Source: Rhodospirillales bacterium | GTDB lineage: Bacteria > Pseudomonadota > Alphaproteobacteria > BOG-932 > Roseiterribacteraceae | Assembly (NCBI GenBank): GCA_028291345.1 | Contig: JAQGIF010000012.1 | Location: forward strand, 1-45,752 | Length of the DNA: 45,752 nt | Direction of reading: 5' to 3' | Part shown: positions 15,787 to 25,582 of the stretch, one piece after another | Position numbering within the stretch: position 1 is the stretch's first letter | Layout of the letters: the number at the start of each line of letters is the position of its first letter | Translations under genes and position numbers: made by a program | Notes under the pieces: generated by a model | Seen by the model: only the letters and a program-made list of their open reading frames with translations | The model's database searches: none | What the model was told of the DNA's origin: nothing

Positions 15787-16395
15787 ATGAATACGGTCGA
15801 TATCATCGTCATTGCGGTTGTGGGGATTTCAGCTGTCATCGCGTTTCTGCGCGGCTTCGTCCGGGAGATACTGACCATCGGATCGTGGCTCGGCGCGGGC
15901 CTGGTTACGCTTTATGCCTTTCCCGTGCTGCAGCCCAAATTCGAGCAATGGATCTCCAGCAAGCTGGCGGCCGACATCACCGGCGGCATAGGCCTTTTCC
16001 TGGTAAGCCTGATTATCTTTTCGATCCTGAGCCATATGGTAGCGCGATTCGTGCGCGGATCGGCCTTAACCGCGGTGGATCGCTCATTAGGGCTACTTTT
16101 CGGGCTCGTGAGAGGTGCCATTTTGGTGTCTCTCGCCTATATGCTGATCTTCGCCATGGATCCGAGCCTCCTACGCGGCGCGCGCACCACCCCGATGATG
16201 GCGCGCGGCGCTGAGATACTCCGGAACCTGGCGCCGAAAGAGTTGGCCAACGATCTGCCATCAGAGCTGCAGCTACCGCCGCCACCGGCGGATTCCGACA
16301 GCGACCCGAAACACGACTCCGCGGCAAAGCCGATCTATAACCAGCATCAGAACGATGCTCTGCAACGGCTGATCGACGCGACATCAAGAAAGTGA
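15787..16395 (+). CDS. cvpA: CvpA family membrane protein
   Basis: Inner-membrane protein originally linked to colicin V production; in many bacteria its gene sits directly before purF, as here. From ATG 15787 it has 202 residues (a GTG at 15778 is possible) with four membrane segments at roughly 2-20, 28-46, 63-82 and 97-118, followed by a hydrophilic, Pro/Asp/Ser-rich cytoplasmic tail. Its stop lies just before the purF start, so the two are probably co-transcribed. A TATAAT (15757-15762) upstream could be a -10 box but has no good -35 partner. The exact biochemical role is not established. Confidence 0.92.
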   Translation: MNTVDIIVIAVVGISAVIAFLRGFVREILTIGSWLGAGLVTLYAFPVLQPKFEQWISSKLAADITGGIGLFLVSLIIFSILSHMVARFVRGSALTAVDRSLGLLFGLVRGAILVSLAYMLIFAMDPSLLRGARTTPMMARGAEILRNLAPKELANDLPSELQLPPPPADSDSDPKHDSAAKPIYNQHQNDALQRLIDATSRK

Positions 16396-16406
16396 AGGCC
16401 CCAGCG

Positions 16407-17870
16407 ATGCTCACGACGCTGCCGTTCGATACGGACGACGATCACCTGAAGGAAGAATGTGCCCTATTCGGCATATTCAACCATCCCGACGCCGCTGCCC
16501 TGACCGTGCTGGGGCTGCATGCTCTGCAGCATCGTGGGCAGGAGGCAAGCGGGATCGTCAGCTGTAACGGACAGCATTTTCATGCTCACCGTGCGCTGGG
16601 CCATGTCGGCGACACCTTCGCCGATCCTGCTCTGATGCGCACGCTTAAGGGCAGCGCGGCAATCGGCCACAACCGCTATTCCACCACGGGCGACACGGTT
16701 CTTCGCAACGTCCAGCCACTCTATTTCGAATTCGATTTCGGCGGCTTTGCGCTCGGTCACAACGGCAACCTGACCAATGCGCTCCAATTGCGGCGGCAGC
16801 TGATCCGGCGCGGATCTCTCTTCCAGTCGACTACTGATACCGAAACAGTCTTCCATTTGATGGCAGTCGCGCGCGGCGGCAGCATACTCGACCGGATCGT
16901 CGAAGCGCTGCGCCAGGTCGAGGGTGCCTATTCCTTCGTCTGTCTCACCGAGGGCATGCTGATCGGTGTTCGCGACCCCAACGGCGTACGCCCCCTCGTC
17001 CTGGGCAAGCTGGGCGAAAGCTTCGTGCTGGCATCAGAGACCTGCGCGCTGGATATCATCGGTGCGACTTATGTGCGCGACATAGAAGCCGGCGAACTCG
17101 TGGTCATCGACAGCTCCGGCGTTCATTCCATCCGCCCCTTCGCCAGTGCCGAGCGGCGGTTTTGCATTTTCGAATATATCTACTTCGCCCGGCCCGACAG
17201 CCGGATCGAGAACCGGTCTGTCTATCAGGCGCGCGAGCAGATCGGCGCGGAACTGGCGCGTGAAGCCGGCGTCGAGGCCGATATCGTCGTTCCGGTGCCC
17301 GATTCGGGCGTGCCTGCCGCAATCGGCTATGCTGCGCAATCGGGCATACCGTTCGGGCTGGGCATCATCCGCAACCACTATGTCGGCCGCACTTTCATCG
17401 AGCCCACCGACCATATTCGCAACCTGGGCGTGAAGCTGAAGCACAATGCCAACGCTTCGATCCTGGCCGGCAAACGGGTGATCCTCGTCGACGACTCGAT
17501 CGTGCGCGGCACTACATCGACCAAGATCGTCGAGATGGTCCGACAGGCCGGAGCCACCGAAGTGCATATGCGTATCTCAAGCCCGCCGACAAGCCATAGC
17601 TGCTTTTACGGTATCGACACGCCAGAACAGGAAAAGCTGCTGGCACATCGCTATTCCGTCGAAGAAATGGCGAAGTTCATTGGCGCCGACAGCCTGGCAT
17701 TCATCTCGATCGATGGGCTTTACCGCGCCATGGGCGAGAAGGCCCGTAATCCTGCTCATCCGCAATTCTGCGACGCCTGCTTCACCGGCGATTATCCAAT
17801 CGCACTGACTGATCGCGACCAGCGTTCGACGCAGCCCGAACTGACCTTGATGTTCGAAAGCCGAGCATGA
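16407..17870 (+). CDS. purF: amidophosphoribosyltransferase
   Basis: First committed enzyme of purine synthesis: PRPP plus glutamine to phosphoribosylamine. From ATG 16407, preceded by GAAGG, it has 487 residues; a GTG at 16392 would add five. Cys18 in EECALFGIF is the predicted glutaminase nucleophile, exposed after removal of a 17-residue propeptide. The PRPP loop is VILVDDSIVRGTTS. Four cysteines in FCIFEYIYFARPDS, SHSCFYGIDT and CDACF match the [4Fe-4S] ligands of the Bacillus-type enzyme, so this is the oxygen-sensitive iron-sulfur form. It overlaps the next gene by four bases. Confidence 0.96.
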   Translation: MLTTLPFDTDDDHLKEECALFGIFNHPDAAALTVLGLHALQHRGQEASGIVSCNGQHFHAHRALGHVGDTFADPALMRTLKGSAAIGHNRYSTTGDTVLRNVQPLYFEFDFGGFALGHNGNLTNALQLRRQLIRRGSLFQSTTDTETVFHLMAVARGGSILDRIVEALRQVEGAYSFVCLTEGMLIGVRDPNGVRPLVLGKLGESFVLASETCALDIIGATYVRDIEAGELVVIDSSGVHSIRPFASAERRFCIFEYIYFARPDSRIENRSVYQAREQIGAELAREAGVEADIVVPVPDSGVPAAIGYAAQSGIPFGLGIIRNHYVGRTFIEPTDHIRNLGVKLKHNANASILAGKRVILVDDSIVRGTTSTKIVEMVRQAGATEVHMRISSPPTSHSCFYGIDTPEQEKLLAHRYSVEEMAKFIGADSLAFISIDGLYRAMGEKARNPAHPQFCDACFTGDYPIALTDRDQRSTQPELTLMFESRA

Positions 17871-18538
17871 CCAAACTGCTTTCGGGGCGAGTGGCCCTCA
17901 TTACCGGCGCCTCGCGCGGACTTGGCGCGGCAACCGCCGTTGCGCTTGCCGAACAGGGAGCCCATGTCGTGCTGATCGCGCGGACGGTCGGTGGGCTGGA
18001 AGAGACCGACGATAAGGTGCGCGCCGTCGGCGGCGAATCCACATTGATGCCGCTGGATCTGATCGAAACCGAAAAGCTGGTATCGCTGGGGCCGGTACTG
18101 TTTCAGCGCTTCGGCCGGCTGGACATCTGGGTAGCGAATGCCGCCGATGTCGGACAGCTGTCCACTCTGCCTCACGCCGACCCGAAAGCCTGGGATCGGG
18201 TACTCGCGGTGAACCTGACGGCCAATCAGCGTTTGGCCGCAACCTTGGACCCGCTGCTGCGCAACGCCCCTGCCGGCCGCGCCATTTTCATCACTGATCG
18301 CACCGCGCTTGCCGCCCACGCCTACTGGTCCGCCTATGGCGCAACCAAGGCCGCGATCGAGCAGATGGCCACTGCCTGGGCAATCGAGGCGGCGATATCG
18401 CCGCTCAAAGTCAGCATCTTCGACCCCGGTCCGATGGCTACGCGCATCCGCGCCAAGGCTTTTCCGGGCGAAAAGCCGGGTACCCGACCCAGCCCGGAAG
18501 GCGCTGCGAAGCGGCTGGTCGAGCTGATTTCAGGTTAG
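17867..18538 (+). CDS. SDR-family oxidoreductase with altered active site
   Basis: A 223-residue short-chain dehydrogenase coupled to purF by an ATGA overlap. The cofactor motif TGASRGLG is at 13-20, NAAD replaces NNAG at 91-94, and YGATK supplies Tyr157 and Lys161. The position 13 residues before Tyr157, where the catalytic Ser normally sits, is Asp144 (FITDRT), with Thr143 next to it, so catalysis may be altered or lost. The protein is also shorter than usual FabG-like SDRs. A purF-SDR pair recurs in sphingomonads as far as I recall, but the substrate is unknown. The 3' end overlaps the convergent ogt gene by nine bases. Confidence 0.85.
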   Translation: MTKLLSGRVALITGASRGLGAATAVALAEQGAHVVLIARTVGGLEETDDKVRAVGGESTLMPLDLIETEKLVSLGPVLFQRFGRLDIWVANAADVGQLSTLPHADPKAWDRVLAVNLTANQRLAATLDPLLRNAPAGRAIFITDRTALAAHAYWSAYGATKAAIEQMATAWAIEAAISPLKVSIFDPGPMATRIRAKAFPGEKPGTRPSPEGAAKRLVELISG

Positions 18539-19078
18539 GGTCAGCGCCGCGTCATAACGCAACGATTGGACTTCTATCCGCGTCCGCCGATCGGCATTCA
18601 TCGCCAGATGGGGCGAAATTAGGCCCTCATGCGCCAGCAGCGCTGCCTTGATCGGAATCCCACCGCCGAAGCCGGTCAGGCTGCGATCACGGCCGATGAC
18701 GCGGTGGCAAGGAATGATGAGCGCGATCGGATTGGCGCCGTTTGCTGCGCCGACCGCACGAAACGCGCCGGTTCGACCGACCCGCGCGGCTAGCTCGCCA
18801 TAGCTCAATGTCTGACCGAACGAGATTGTCAGCAGACCATCCCAGACCTGACGCTGAAACGCAGTGCCATCGGGCGCCAGCGGCAGGTCGAAATCTCGGC
18901 GGTCCCCAGCGAAATAGGCCTCGACCTGTTCCTGCACCGGGGCGATGGCCGCGCCATCGGGGCAAAGGCCGGGCTCGTCCAGGCGGCCGAAATGGAAGCG
19001 CTTCACCGCCCCGTCTCGATTGACGACGACGCTGACAACCCCGATCGGGGTGATGAATGATCCAGAATAGCGGCTCAT
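18530..19078 (-). CDS. ogt: methylated-DNA-protein-cysteine methyltransferase
   Basis: Suicide repair enzyme that takes methyl or alkyl groups from O6-alkylguanine. From ATG 19078 it has 182 residues; the frame is open up to 19207 but the MSRYSGSFITPIG start fits the family. The N-terminal ribonuclease-like domain is followed by the DNA-binding helix-turn-helix (FGQTLSYGELAARVG, AVGAANGANP) and the acceptor motif IIPCHRVIG with Cys124. There is no Ada regulatory domain. An extra 20 residues or so follow the usual GGG-x-K-x-x-LL-x-x-E end. It is convergent with, and overlaps, the SDR gene. Confidence 0.93.
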   Translation of the reverse strand: MSRYSGSFITPIGVVSVVVNRDGAVKRFHFGRLDEPGLCPDGAAIAPVQEQVEAYFAGDRRDFDLPLAPDGTAFQRQVWDGLLTISFGQTLSYGELAARVGRTGAFRAVGAANGANPIALIIPCHRVIGRDRSLTGFGGGIPIKAALLAHEGLISPHLAMNADRRTRIEVQSLRYDAALTLT

Positions 19079-19231
19079 GCCAAAGAGGCTTTCGAAAAGG
19101 TCTCTATAGTCTTCACGGTGGATATTGCCTGCCGGATGATCGCGCGCCAAGCTAAATTCCCGTGACAGTCGCACGCGGCATCGTTGAGACGGCTGCATGG
19201 CCCGCACAGGCGGAACTTGATAGCATCAGCA

Positions 19232-20143
19232 ATGATCGTTCGTCCGCGCCCCACCCCCTTCGGCCTGTTGTTCATCCTGCGTGGCTCTATCCTGCCGACG
19301 ATCACGCCCCGCCTGATGGTCGTACTGGCAGTATCTGCCGGTGTGACATGGCTGCACGAGGTCGCGCCGGAGCAATTTCGCGATGTCTCCCCCGCACCCT
19401 TCACGCTCCTCGGGCTGGCCCTGTCGATCTTTCTCGGGTTCCGCAACAACGCTTGTTACGAACGATGGTGGGAGGGCCGCAAGCAATGGGGCCAACTCAT
19501 CGCCGAAATACGCGGTCTTGTGCGCGAAATCATGACATTGCTGCCGGACGAGCCGGCGCTGCGGCAACGGTGCGCGCATCGGCTCGTCGCCTTCGCTCAC
19601 GCTCTTCGGAGTCAGCTCCGCGATGCCAACGATGCTCGGGCGCGCGACTGGCTACCGGCCGGCGAATGGGATCGGGTCGTCCAGTCCCGCGACCGTCCGG
19701 GTGCGATCCTGCTTGCTCAGGCGCACGAGCTGCGGATCCTCCTGCGGAGAGGCGAGCTGTCGGACCAGTTATACCGGCTGTTTTCCGGCCGGCTTCTGGC
19801 GATGACGGCAATCCAGGCGGCGTGCGAGCGCCTTGAATCTACGCCGACACCGTTCACTTACTCGTTGCTGCTGCATCGCAGCGCCTGGCTGTTTTGCCTG
19901 CTGTTGCCGTTCGGAATTGTCGACTCTCTGGGTTTAGCTACGCCAATCCTGACAACGATTCTGGGCTATGGATTCTTCGGTCTGGACGCCCTCGGTGAGG
20001 AGCTGGAGGAGCCCTTCGGCCGATCGCAGAACGCCCTGCCGTTGGATGCGCTCGTGCGCGCTATCGAAATTGCCACGGGCGAGGCGCTGGGCGACGCAAA
20101 CCTGCCAGACGCGCTCCTGCCCGAAAACTGCGTGCTGCTTTAG
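19232..20143 (+). CDS. bestrophin-family (UPF0187) channel protein
   Basis: A 303-residue membrane protein. Landmarks are the early SILPTITPRLMVVLAVSAGV membrane helix, the conserved FTLLGLALSIFLGFRNNACYERWWEGRKQWG region (the FRNNA-YERWWE part is diagnostic of the bacterial bestrophin-like family), and the late LLPFGIVDSLG and PFG motifs near the C-terminus. Bacterial homologues form pentameric ion channels, some passing cations and others anions; selectivity cannot be read here. The ATG at 19232 is chosen over the longer frame from 19184 because homologues begin just before RPRPTPFGLLF. It stands alone, divergent from ogt. Confidence 0.88.
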   Translation: MIVRPRPTPFGLLFILRGSILPTITPRLMVVLAVSAGVTWLHEVAPEQFRDVSPAPFTLLGLALSIFLGFRNNACYERWWEGRKQWGQLIAEIRGLVREIMTLLPDEPALRQRCAHRLVAFAHALRSQLRDANDARARDWLPAGEWDRVVQSRDRPGAILLAQAHELRILLRRGELSDQLYRLFSGRLLAMTAIQAACERLESTPTPFTYSLLLHRSAWLFCLLLPFGIVDSLGLATPILTTILGYGFFGLDALGEELEEPFGRSQNALPLDALVRAIEIATGEALGDANLPDALLPENCVLL

Positions 20144-20209
20144 CCAAGAGGCGCGACCGCGTGCTTTGGTCTGAACTGCCGGTCCCACCCTCAGTCATTT
20201 TCCCGCGCG

Positions 20210-21622
20210 TCAGTCATTTTCAGCGTAGGGATTCTTGGTGCCGCGCAGCAGTAAGCGGATCGGCACGCCGATCAGGCCGAACGGCTCACGCAGCCCGTTG
20301 ACCAGATAGCGTTGATAGCTGTCGGGCAAGTCGCCAGGCTGGGACAGGAACAGGGCGAAGGTCGGCGGCCTGGCTTTGACCTGGGTCATATAGCGCAGCT
20401 TATTCGTGCGGCCATGCGCCAATGGCGGCGAGTGGGCAGAACGCATCGCCTCCAGCCAACGATTGAGCTGCCCGGTCGAGACGCGCCGATTCCAGACATC
20501 GTATATTTTCAGGACGTCGTCGAGTAGCGCATCCAGCCGCTGACCGCGCAATGCCGAGATCGTGACAGTTGGGATGCCAAGCACCTGGGGAAGCGACGTC
20601 TGCAGGCGATCCGACAAGCGCTGCTGCGACGCTTTGCGGTCCGCCACCGCGTCCCATTTATTGACCGCGATGACCAGCGCCCTGCCCTCTTCCAGCACCC
20701 AGCGGGCGATAGTTAGGTCCTGCTTGTCCAATACCTGCTCGGCGTCCATGACGAGGATCACGACATGAGCCAACCGGATCGCACGCAGCGCATCGTCGAC
20801 CGCCATCTGCTCGACACGTTCGGAGACACGCGCGCGGCGGCGCATCCCCGCAGTGTCGATCAGGCGCAGCGCCCGGCCGGCATGTTCGAAATCAACGGCA
20901 ATGGAATCGCGTGTGGTGCCGGCCTCCGGCGCGGTCAGGACCCGCTCTTCACCCAGCAACGCGTTCATCAAAGTCGACTTGCCGGCGTTGGGACGGCCGA
21001 CAATGGCGACATGGATGCGGCCGGAGCCCTCCTCATCTTCTTCAGGATCGAGGTACCGTGGAACGTCGATATAGGGGGCCAGCGCATCGAACAGGTCACC
21101 CATACCTTCGCCATGCTCCGCCGAGATCGAAATCGGTGCACCAAAGCCTAGGCTGTAGGCCTCGCCGGTTCCCGAAATGCCGGCGCGGCCTTCGGCCTTG
21201 TTGGCCACGACGATAACCGGCGTTTTCTGTTTGCGCAGATCCTGCGCGACGAGTGTGTCAAGCGCCGAGATGCCTTCGCGCGAATCGATGACGAACAGCA
21301 CGACATCAGCGTCGCGCACGGCCTGTTCGGTCTGGGCACGCATCCGCGCCTCAAGACTGGAATCGTGCACGTCTTCGAGACCGGCGGTGTCGATAACCCG
21401 GAACGGAGCGCCGGCGAGAGTCGCATCGGCCTCACGCCGGTCACGGGTCACGCCCGGCATATTATCGACCAGCGCCAGTCTTTTGCCGCTCAGCCGGTTG
21501 AAGAGAGTCGATTTCCCGACATTGGGGCGGCCGATGATCGCCACGACTGCGAGGTCGCGCACTGCCCCCTGCCCCTCACCCTCATGATTTGCGCCCTGGT
21601 CAGGGCTTTCGGGGCCGGTCAC
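20210..21622 (-). CDS. der: ribosome-assembly GTPase Der (EngA)
   Basis: Double GTPase needed for 50S subunit maturation. The 470-residue protein has two G domains, with P-loops GRPNVGKST (31-39) and GRPNAGKST (209-217), DTAG motifs after each, NKAE in the first and NKWD in the second, then the C-terminal KH-like domain. The start is GTG 21622, overlapping the bamB stop; the first 22 residues (Gly/Glu-rich) are unusual, and another GTG nearer to [11 protein letters not shown] may be the true start. It is the third gene of yfgM-like-bamB-der, the same order as in gamma-proteobacteria. Confidence 0.95.
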   Translation of the reverse strand: MTGPESPDQGANHEGEGQGAVRDLAVVAIIGRPNVGKSTLFNRLSGKRLALVDNMPGVTRDRREADATLAGAPFRVIDTAGLEDVHDSSLEARMRAQTEQAVRDADVVLFVIDSREGISALDTLVAQDLRKQKTPVIVVANKAEGRAGISGTGEAYSLGFGAPISISAEHGEGMGDLFDALAPYIDVPRYLDPEEDEEGSGRIHVAIVGRPNAGKSTLMNALLGEERVLTAPEAGTTRDSIAVDFEHAGRALRLIDTAGMRRRARVSERVEQMAVDDALRAIRLAHVVILVMDAEQVLDKQDLTIARWVLEEGRALVIAVNKWDAVADRKASQQRLSDRLQTSLPQVLGIPTVTISALRGQRLDALLDDVLKIYDVWNRRVSTGQLNRWLEAMRSAHSPPLAHGRTNKLRYMTQVKARPPTFALFLSQPGDLPDSYQRYLVNGLREPFGLIGVPIRLLLRGTKNPYAEND

Positions 21623-22956
21623 CGATAGGCTGACAGAACGCCGTCGTTCGTCAGAATGTACAGCGTTCCATCGGCCACGATCGGCGGAACTTCGATAACA
21701 TCCGAAGCAGCCGTGGTGGAGAGAACGCGGCCATCCTGAGGCGACGCTTCGACGATCTGTCCCAGCGTATTCGTCAGGATCAAGCGCCCCCCGGCCAGGA
21801 TCGGACCTTGCCAGTAAACCGGACGCTTGCGCTTTTCCATGTCCTCGTGTGTCTGCAGTTGCGAAATCCAGCGTATGCCGCCTTTGTCGCGGGAGACGCA
21901 GACCAGTTCGTTATTGTTGTCGAGCAGGTAGACGTAATCGCCGGCGACCCACGGCATGTTGCTCGAGCCGACTTCGTGCTGCCACAGCCGGGCGCCGCTG
22001 CGCTGATCGATGGCGACGAAACGGCCGCCCTGCGACACCGAGTAGACGGCGCCATGCGAGATCACAGGCGGGGTGCTGATATCGGTCAGGCTCCACAGCG
22101 CACTGGTGTGGCGGATGGAAACCAGATTGTCCTGCCAGGCGATCCGGCCGGTTTCGATGCGAAGTGCGAATATCTCGCCCGATGAATAGGGAATGACCGT
22201 GATGGTCGGGTCGACCGCTGGGGTCGCCTGTCCCAGCACGCCTTCTGACTGCGGTAAGCCGGCATGGCTCCACACGGTCGTGCCGTCGCTGGCGTTCAAA
22301 ACCTGCGTCTGGTTATCCAACGTCGTGACGTAGAGCCGGTCGGCGGCATAAGTAACCGCCGAGCGCGGTGGCGCTGTCAGCTGCCGACGCCAGACGAGCC
22401 CGCCGTTGCTGGGATCGAGGGCCTGGACCTCGGGATAACCGCCGGTGACATAAACACGACCGCCGCCATAGGCGATGCCGCCGCCGAGCGTATCGGTGCG
22501 CGCGTCCTCGGGTGAGATACGCACGCGCCAAAGTTTCTCGCCCGTTTTGACATCCAAGGCGGTGACTTCGGCCTGAGTATCCAAGACAAAAATCTTTCCG
22601 TCGGCGATGATCGGTGTGCCGGTATAAAGAAGATGGGACTGCGGACCCTCACCGGCATCGACCGACCACACCGCATGCAGGTCGGCCGGCAAAGCGACAT
22701 GTCCCAGATCGTGGGAGGAGTTGCCGCCGATCTGGCTCCAGTTTTGATTTGTCACCGGGTCAGGCAGCGTAACCGCCACGTTGGCCAGCGTTTTGTCGAC
22801 TTTCAGTTTTTGTTCGACTGTCAGGACCGACACGCGCTTTCCCGGCAGTTTCGGCGTGTCGGTACTGTCGAATATGCCATCGAGGGAGCTGCAACCGGCA
22901 ACGGCCAGAAACGCGCAACCTAAGAAGGCCAAGCCGGCATAGCGAGAGCTGTGCAT
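21619..22956 (-). CDS. bamB: outer-membrane assembly lipoprotein BamB
   Basis: Beta-propeller lipoprotein of the BAM complex that folds outer-membrane proteins. Starting from ATG 22956, which has GGGAAG at good distance, it has 445 residues with a lipobox LAVAGC (Cys22). The rest is an eight-bladed PQQ-like propeller with repeats such as [12 protein letters not shown] and [13 protein letters not shown]; there is no PQQ catalytic site. A GTG at 22965 overlapping the previous stop is a less likely start. Its gene lies between a YfgM-like protein and der, the classic context for BamB. Confidence 0.94.
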   Translation of the reverse strand: MHSSRYAGLAFLGCAFLAVAGCSSLDGIFDSTDTPKLPGKRVSVLTVEQKLKVDKTLANVAVTLPDPVTNQNWSQIGGNSSHDLGHVALPADLHAVWSVDAGEGPQSHLLYTGTPIIADGKIFVLDTQAEVTALDVKTGEKLWRVRISPEDARTDTLGGGIAYGGGRVYVTGGYPEVQALDPSNGGLVWRRQLTAPPRSAVTYAADRLYVTTLDNQTQVLNASDGTTVWSHAGLPQSEGVLGQATPAVDPTITVIPYSSGEIFALRIETGRIAWQDNLVSIRHTSALWSLTDISTPPVISHGAVYSVSQGGRFVAIDQRSGARLWQHEVGSSNMPWVAGDYVYLLDNNNELVCVSRDKGGIRWISQLQTHEDMEKRKRPVYWQGPILAGGRLILTNTLGQIVEASPQDGRVLSTTAASDVIEVPPIVADGTLYILTNDGVLSAYR

Positions 22957-22961
22957 GAGAA

Positions 22962-23615
22962 TCACTTCCCGCGGTAGAGTTCAGCCAGCGCACGAGCGCG
23001 ACCGGCAAGGTCGATGGGCGTAGCAGGGTCCTGCGCCAGGTCCGAAAACATTTTAGCGGCGGACTCACGCTGTCCAGCGCGTGCGGTCAAGAGCGCTATC
23101 GCCTCGCGCGCGCTGAAGCGCCAAGGGCTTCCGGCGTCAGCGATCCCCTGAAGCCGCGGAATAAGCGGTTCGGGTGTTGCGGCATCGGCGGCAAGATAGC
23201 CGAGGCGAACCACTGCAAGGTCGCGCAAATCGGCGCTCGCCTGGTTTCCGTCGGCAATCTGGTGATAGACCTGCGCGGCGGCCGTACTGTTGCCGGAACG
23301 TTGCCGGAGCGATGCCTCCGTGAACATCGCCAGGGTGGCCTCGGCAGGTTTGGCTCTCGTGGCATAGTCCGCCAGCGCGGCGATTGATTGCTGTTCGTTT
23401 CCGGGCTGGATGCCGGCCAACAAGGCTTCGAACTCGGCGGTATCCGCCTCTTTCTGCGCCTGCGCCCGGACGCTTAGATAATTTATCCCCGACGCAGCAG
23501 CCATCACGAACACGGCCGCCACCAACAACGCGGTTCCATAGCGCCGCCAGAAGGCGATCATACGATCGCGACGATAATCCTCGTCAACTTCGCGAAAGAC
23601 TTCCGAATCCGACAT
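22962..23615 (-). CDS. YfgM-like membrane-anchored TPR protein
   Basis: A 217-residue protein (220 if translation starts at the ATG at 23624). After a charged cytoplasmic start (EVFREVDEDYRRDRMIAFWRRYG) comes one membrane helix (TALLVAAVFVMAAASGINYL) and a periplasmic domain of TPR-like helices rich in Ala (IAALADYATRAKPAEATLAMF and similar). E. coli YfgM, encoded next to bamB, works with the periplasmic chaperone network at the Sec translocon; a similar role is inferred from this arrangement. The stop overlaps the start region of bamB. Confidence 0.85.
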   Translation of the reverse strand: MSDSEVFREVDEDYRRDRMIAFWRRYGTALLVAAVFVMAAASGINYLSVRAQAQKEADTAEFEALLAGIQPGNEQQSIAALADYATRAKPAEATLAMFTEASLRQRSGNSTAAAQVYHQIADGNQASADLRDLAVVRLGYLAADAATPEPLIPRLQGIADAGSPWRFSAREAIALLTARAGQRESAAKMFSDLAQDPATPIDLAGRARALAELYRGK

Positions 23616-23704
23616 CAGAAACATTACACGGCCGCGATTGGCGGCAGCCCTTTGCGCGTTAAGAGTATAGATGAAGCGCCGATATCAGAGCGCCCAAGAC
23701 GGGT

Positions 23705-23738
23705 CAAGCGGAGGCTGCCTCTGACAGCCTCCAGCTTG
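23705..23738. repeat. 13-bp stem-loop in the divergent yfgM-like/NRDE promoter region
   Basis: CAAGC (23705-23709) plus GGAGGCTG (23710-23717) pair with CAGCCTCC (23725-23732) and GCTTG (23734-23738), leaving one bulged A and a seven-base loop. It lies between two genes that point away from each other, so it cannot terminate either of them. It could be an operator palindrome or a leader hairpin. The remaining 220 bases of this gap show nothing else. Confidence 0.5.
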
Positions 23739-23838
23739 CGCCACTTTACACGAACCTGCGCATATGCACGAGCTTATCCGGACAGACTGAAATTTCCCAC
23801 AATCTTCCCCGATCGACAGAGCCACCCTGATCAAACCC

Positions 23839-24615
23839 ATGTGCACAATCGTCATATTGAGCCGGCCGGACCATGCCTGGCCGATCCTGATAGCAGCCAA
23901 TCGCGATGAACGGCTCGACCGTCCCTGGCTTCCGCCGGCGGCGCACTGGCCGGACCGGCCGGATATTGTGGCCGGGATCGATGAACTTGCCGGCGGCAGT
24001 TGGCTGGGCATGAATGCCAGCGGCGTGGTGGCCGGCGTACTGAACCGCGAAGGTACGCTGGGGCCGGAGGCGGGAAAGCGCAGCCGCGGCGAATTGGTGC
24101 TGGATGCGCTCGATTATGTCGATGCCCTGGATGCTGCCGAAGCTTTGGTTGGGCTGGATGCCCGCGCTTATCGGCCATTCAACCTGGTCGTGGCCGATAA
24201 TCGCGATGCCTTTCTGTTCATACATCGCGGTGGCCCCGGCGACACGCCAGTCGTCGTTGAACCGCTGCCCGAAGGGCTGACCATGGTGACGGCCATGGAA
24301 CGCGATGATCCCGGCTCGCCGCGCATTCGTCTCTATCGCCCCCGCTTCCTGACGGCGACACCACCGGACCCGGACAGCGGCGACTGGCGGACGTGGGAGA
24401 CTCTGCTTAGTTCCCGCGATCGGCAGCCGGACACCGGCCCAGGCGGCGCGATGTTCATCGAGCCTGCGCCGGGCATCGAAAACGGCATATTTGGTACGGT
24501 TTCGTCCAGCCTGATCGCCTTGTCCGCCATCGACCATGCCCACAAGCGGCCGATCTGGCGCTTTGCAAGCGGGGCGCCCGACCAGTGGGATTGGGAAGAG
24601 ATCACCATATTCTGA
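23839..24615 (+). CDS. NRDE (TANGO2) family protein
   Basis: A 258-residue cytoplasmic protein beginning MCTIVILSRPDHAWPILIAANRDE, where the NRDE motif (21-24) and Cys2 define the TANGO2/NRDE family. Further marks are GGSWLGMNASGVVAGVLNR and YRPFNLVVADN. Eukaryotic TANGO2 affects haem and lipid handling, but bacterial members have no settled function; the N-terminal Cys suggests an Ntn-hydrolase-like fold. No partner gene is obvious: the upstream gene is divergent and purC downstream is 178 bases away. Confidence 0.9.
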   Translation: MCTIVILSRPDHAWPILIAANRDERLDRPWLPPAAHWPDRPDIVAGIDELAGGSWLGMNASGVVAGVLNREGTLGPEAGKRSRGELVLDALDYVDALDAAEALVGLDARAYRPFNLVVADNRDAFLFIHRGGPGDTPVVVEPLPEGLTMVTAMERDDPGSPRIRLYRPRFLTATPPDPDSGDWRTWETLLSSRDRQPDTGPGGAMFIEPAPGIENGIFGTVSSSLIALSAIDHAHKRPIWRFASGAPDQWDWEEITIF

Positions 24616-24617
24616 TG

Positions 24618-24681
24618 TACGATAGGCGGATACGCAGAATTGAACCCTCCGCCGGGAGGGTCTACGATAGATGGATACGCA
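24618..24681. repeat. near-identical 19-base direct repeats flanking a hairpin, upstream of purC
   Basis: TACGATAGGCGGATACGCA (24618-24636) and TACGATAGATGGATACGCA (24663-24681) match at 17 of 19 positions with a 45-base period. Between them CCCTCC (24645-24650) pairs with GGAGGG (24655-24660) around a GCCG loop, a possible terminator for the NRDE gene. The repeats lie about 115-175 bases before the purC start. They could be paired protein-binding sites or the scar of a small duplication. Confidence 0.6.
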
Positions 24682-24793
24682 TGCGGGATCGTGCGGGTTG
24701 AAGAGCGGACGATCATCGGTGCGGCGCCTCGTTCTCATACTGCTGCCTGCAAGGCCGCCCCCTGCATGCTGCCGTTGAAAGGAATTTTGAGAG

Positions 24794-25570
24794 ATGTCGA
24801 GACGCCGAAGGATTTACGATGGCAAGGCCAAGACAATGTTCGAGGGTCCGGAGCCAGGGACGCTGATCCAATATTTCAAAGACGACGCCACCGCCTTCAA
24901 TGCACAGAAGCGCGAAATTCTTTCTGGCAAGGGCGTGCTCAATAACCGGATTTCCGCCTATTTGATGACCAAGCTCGCCGATATCGGCGTGCCCACCGCC
25001 TTCATCCGGCGCCTCAATATGCGCGAGCAGTTGGTGCGTGAGGTCGAGATCATTCCGATCGAGGTGGTGATTCGCAATATCGCCGCCGGCTCCTTCACAA
25101 AGCGCTTCGCCGTTCCCGAAGGCACGCCGCTCGAACGCTCGGTCATTGAGTATTTCTATAAGAAGGACGAGCTGAACGATCCGATGGTCTCGGAAGAGCA
25201 CATCACCGCATTCAAATGGGCGACTCCGCACGAGCTAGACGAGATGGTGGCGTTGACTGTCCGGGTGAATGACTTCTTGACCGGCCTGTTCCTCGGCATC
25301 GGCATCAAGCTGGTCGACTTCAAGCTCGAATTCGGCCGCATCTGGATCGACGACGACATGCATATCGTGCTGGCCGATGAGATCAGCCCTGACAATTGCC
25401 GGCTGTGGGACCTGAAGACCAACGAAAAGCTCGACAAGGACCGCTTCCGCCAGGATCTGGGGAATGTCGTCGAATCCTATTCCGAGGTCGCCCGGCGGCT
25501 GGGCATCATGCCCGAAGAAGGCCTGTCGGAAGGACCGACCCTGGTTTCCTCAACGGACTCTACATCGTGA
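24794..25570 (+). CDS. purC: SAICAR synthetase
   Basis: Joins aspartate to CAIR in purine synthesis using ATP. The 258-residue protein starts [16 protein letters not shown] and contains [24 protein letters not shown] and [14 protein letters not shown], all standard PurC segments; length is normal for the single-domain bacterial enzyme. GAGAG precedes the ATG. purS follows after 49 bases of small tandem repeats. The next purine genes, purQ and purL, are about 17 kb further on. Confidence 0.96.
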   Translation: MSRRRRIYDGKAKTMFEGPEPGTLIQYFKDDATAFNAQKREILSGKGVLNNRISAYLMTKLADIGVPTAFIRRLNMREQLVREVEIIPIEVVIRNIAAGSFTKRFAVPEGTPLERSVIEYFYKKDELNDPMVSEEHITAFKWATPHELDEMVALTVRVNDFLTGLFLGIGIKLVDFKLEFGRIWIDDDMHIVLADEISPDNCRLWDLKTNEKLDKDRFRQDLGNVVESYSEVARRLGIMPEEGLSEGPTLVSSTDSTS

Positions 25571-25582
25571 AGGCCCCAGGAG

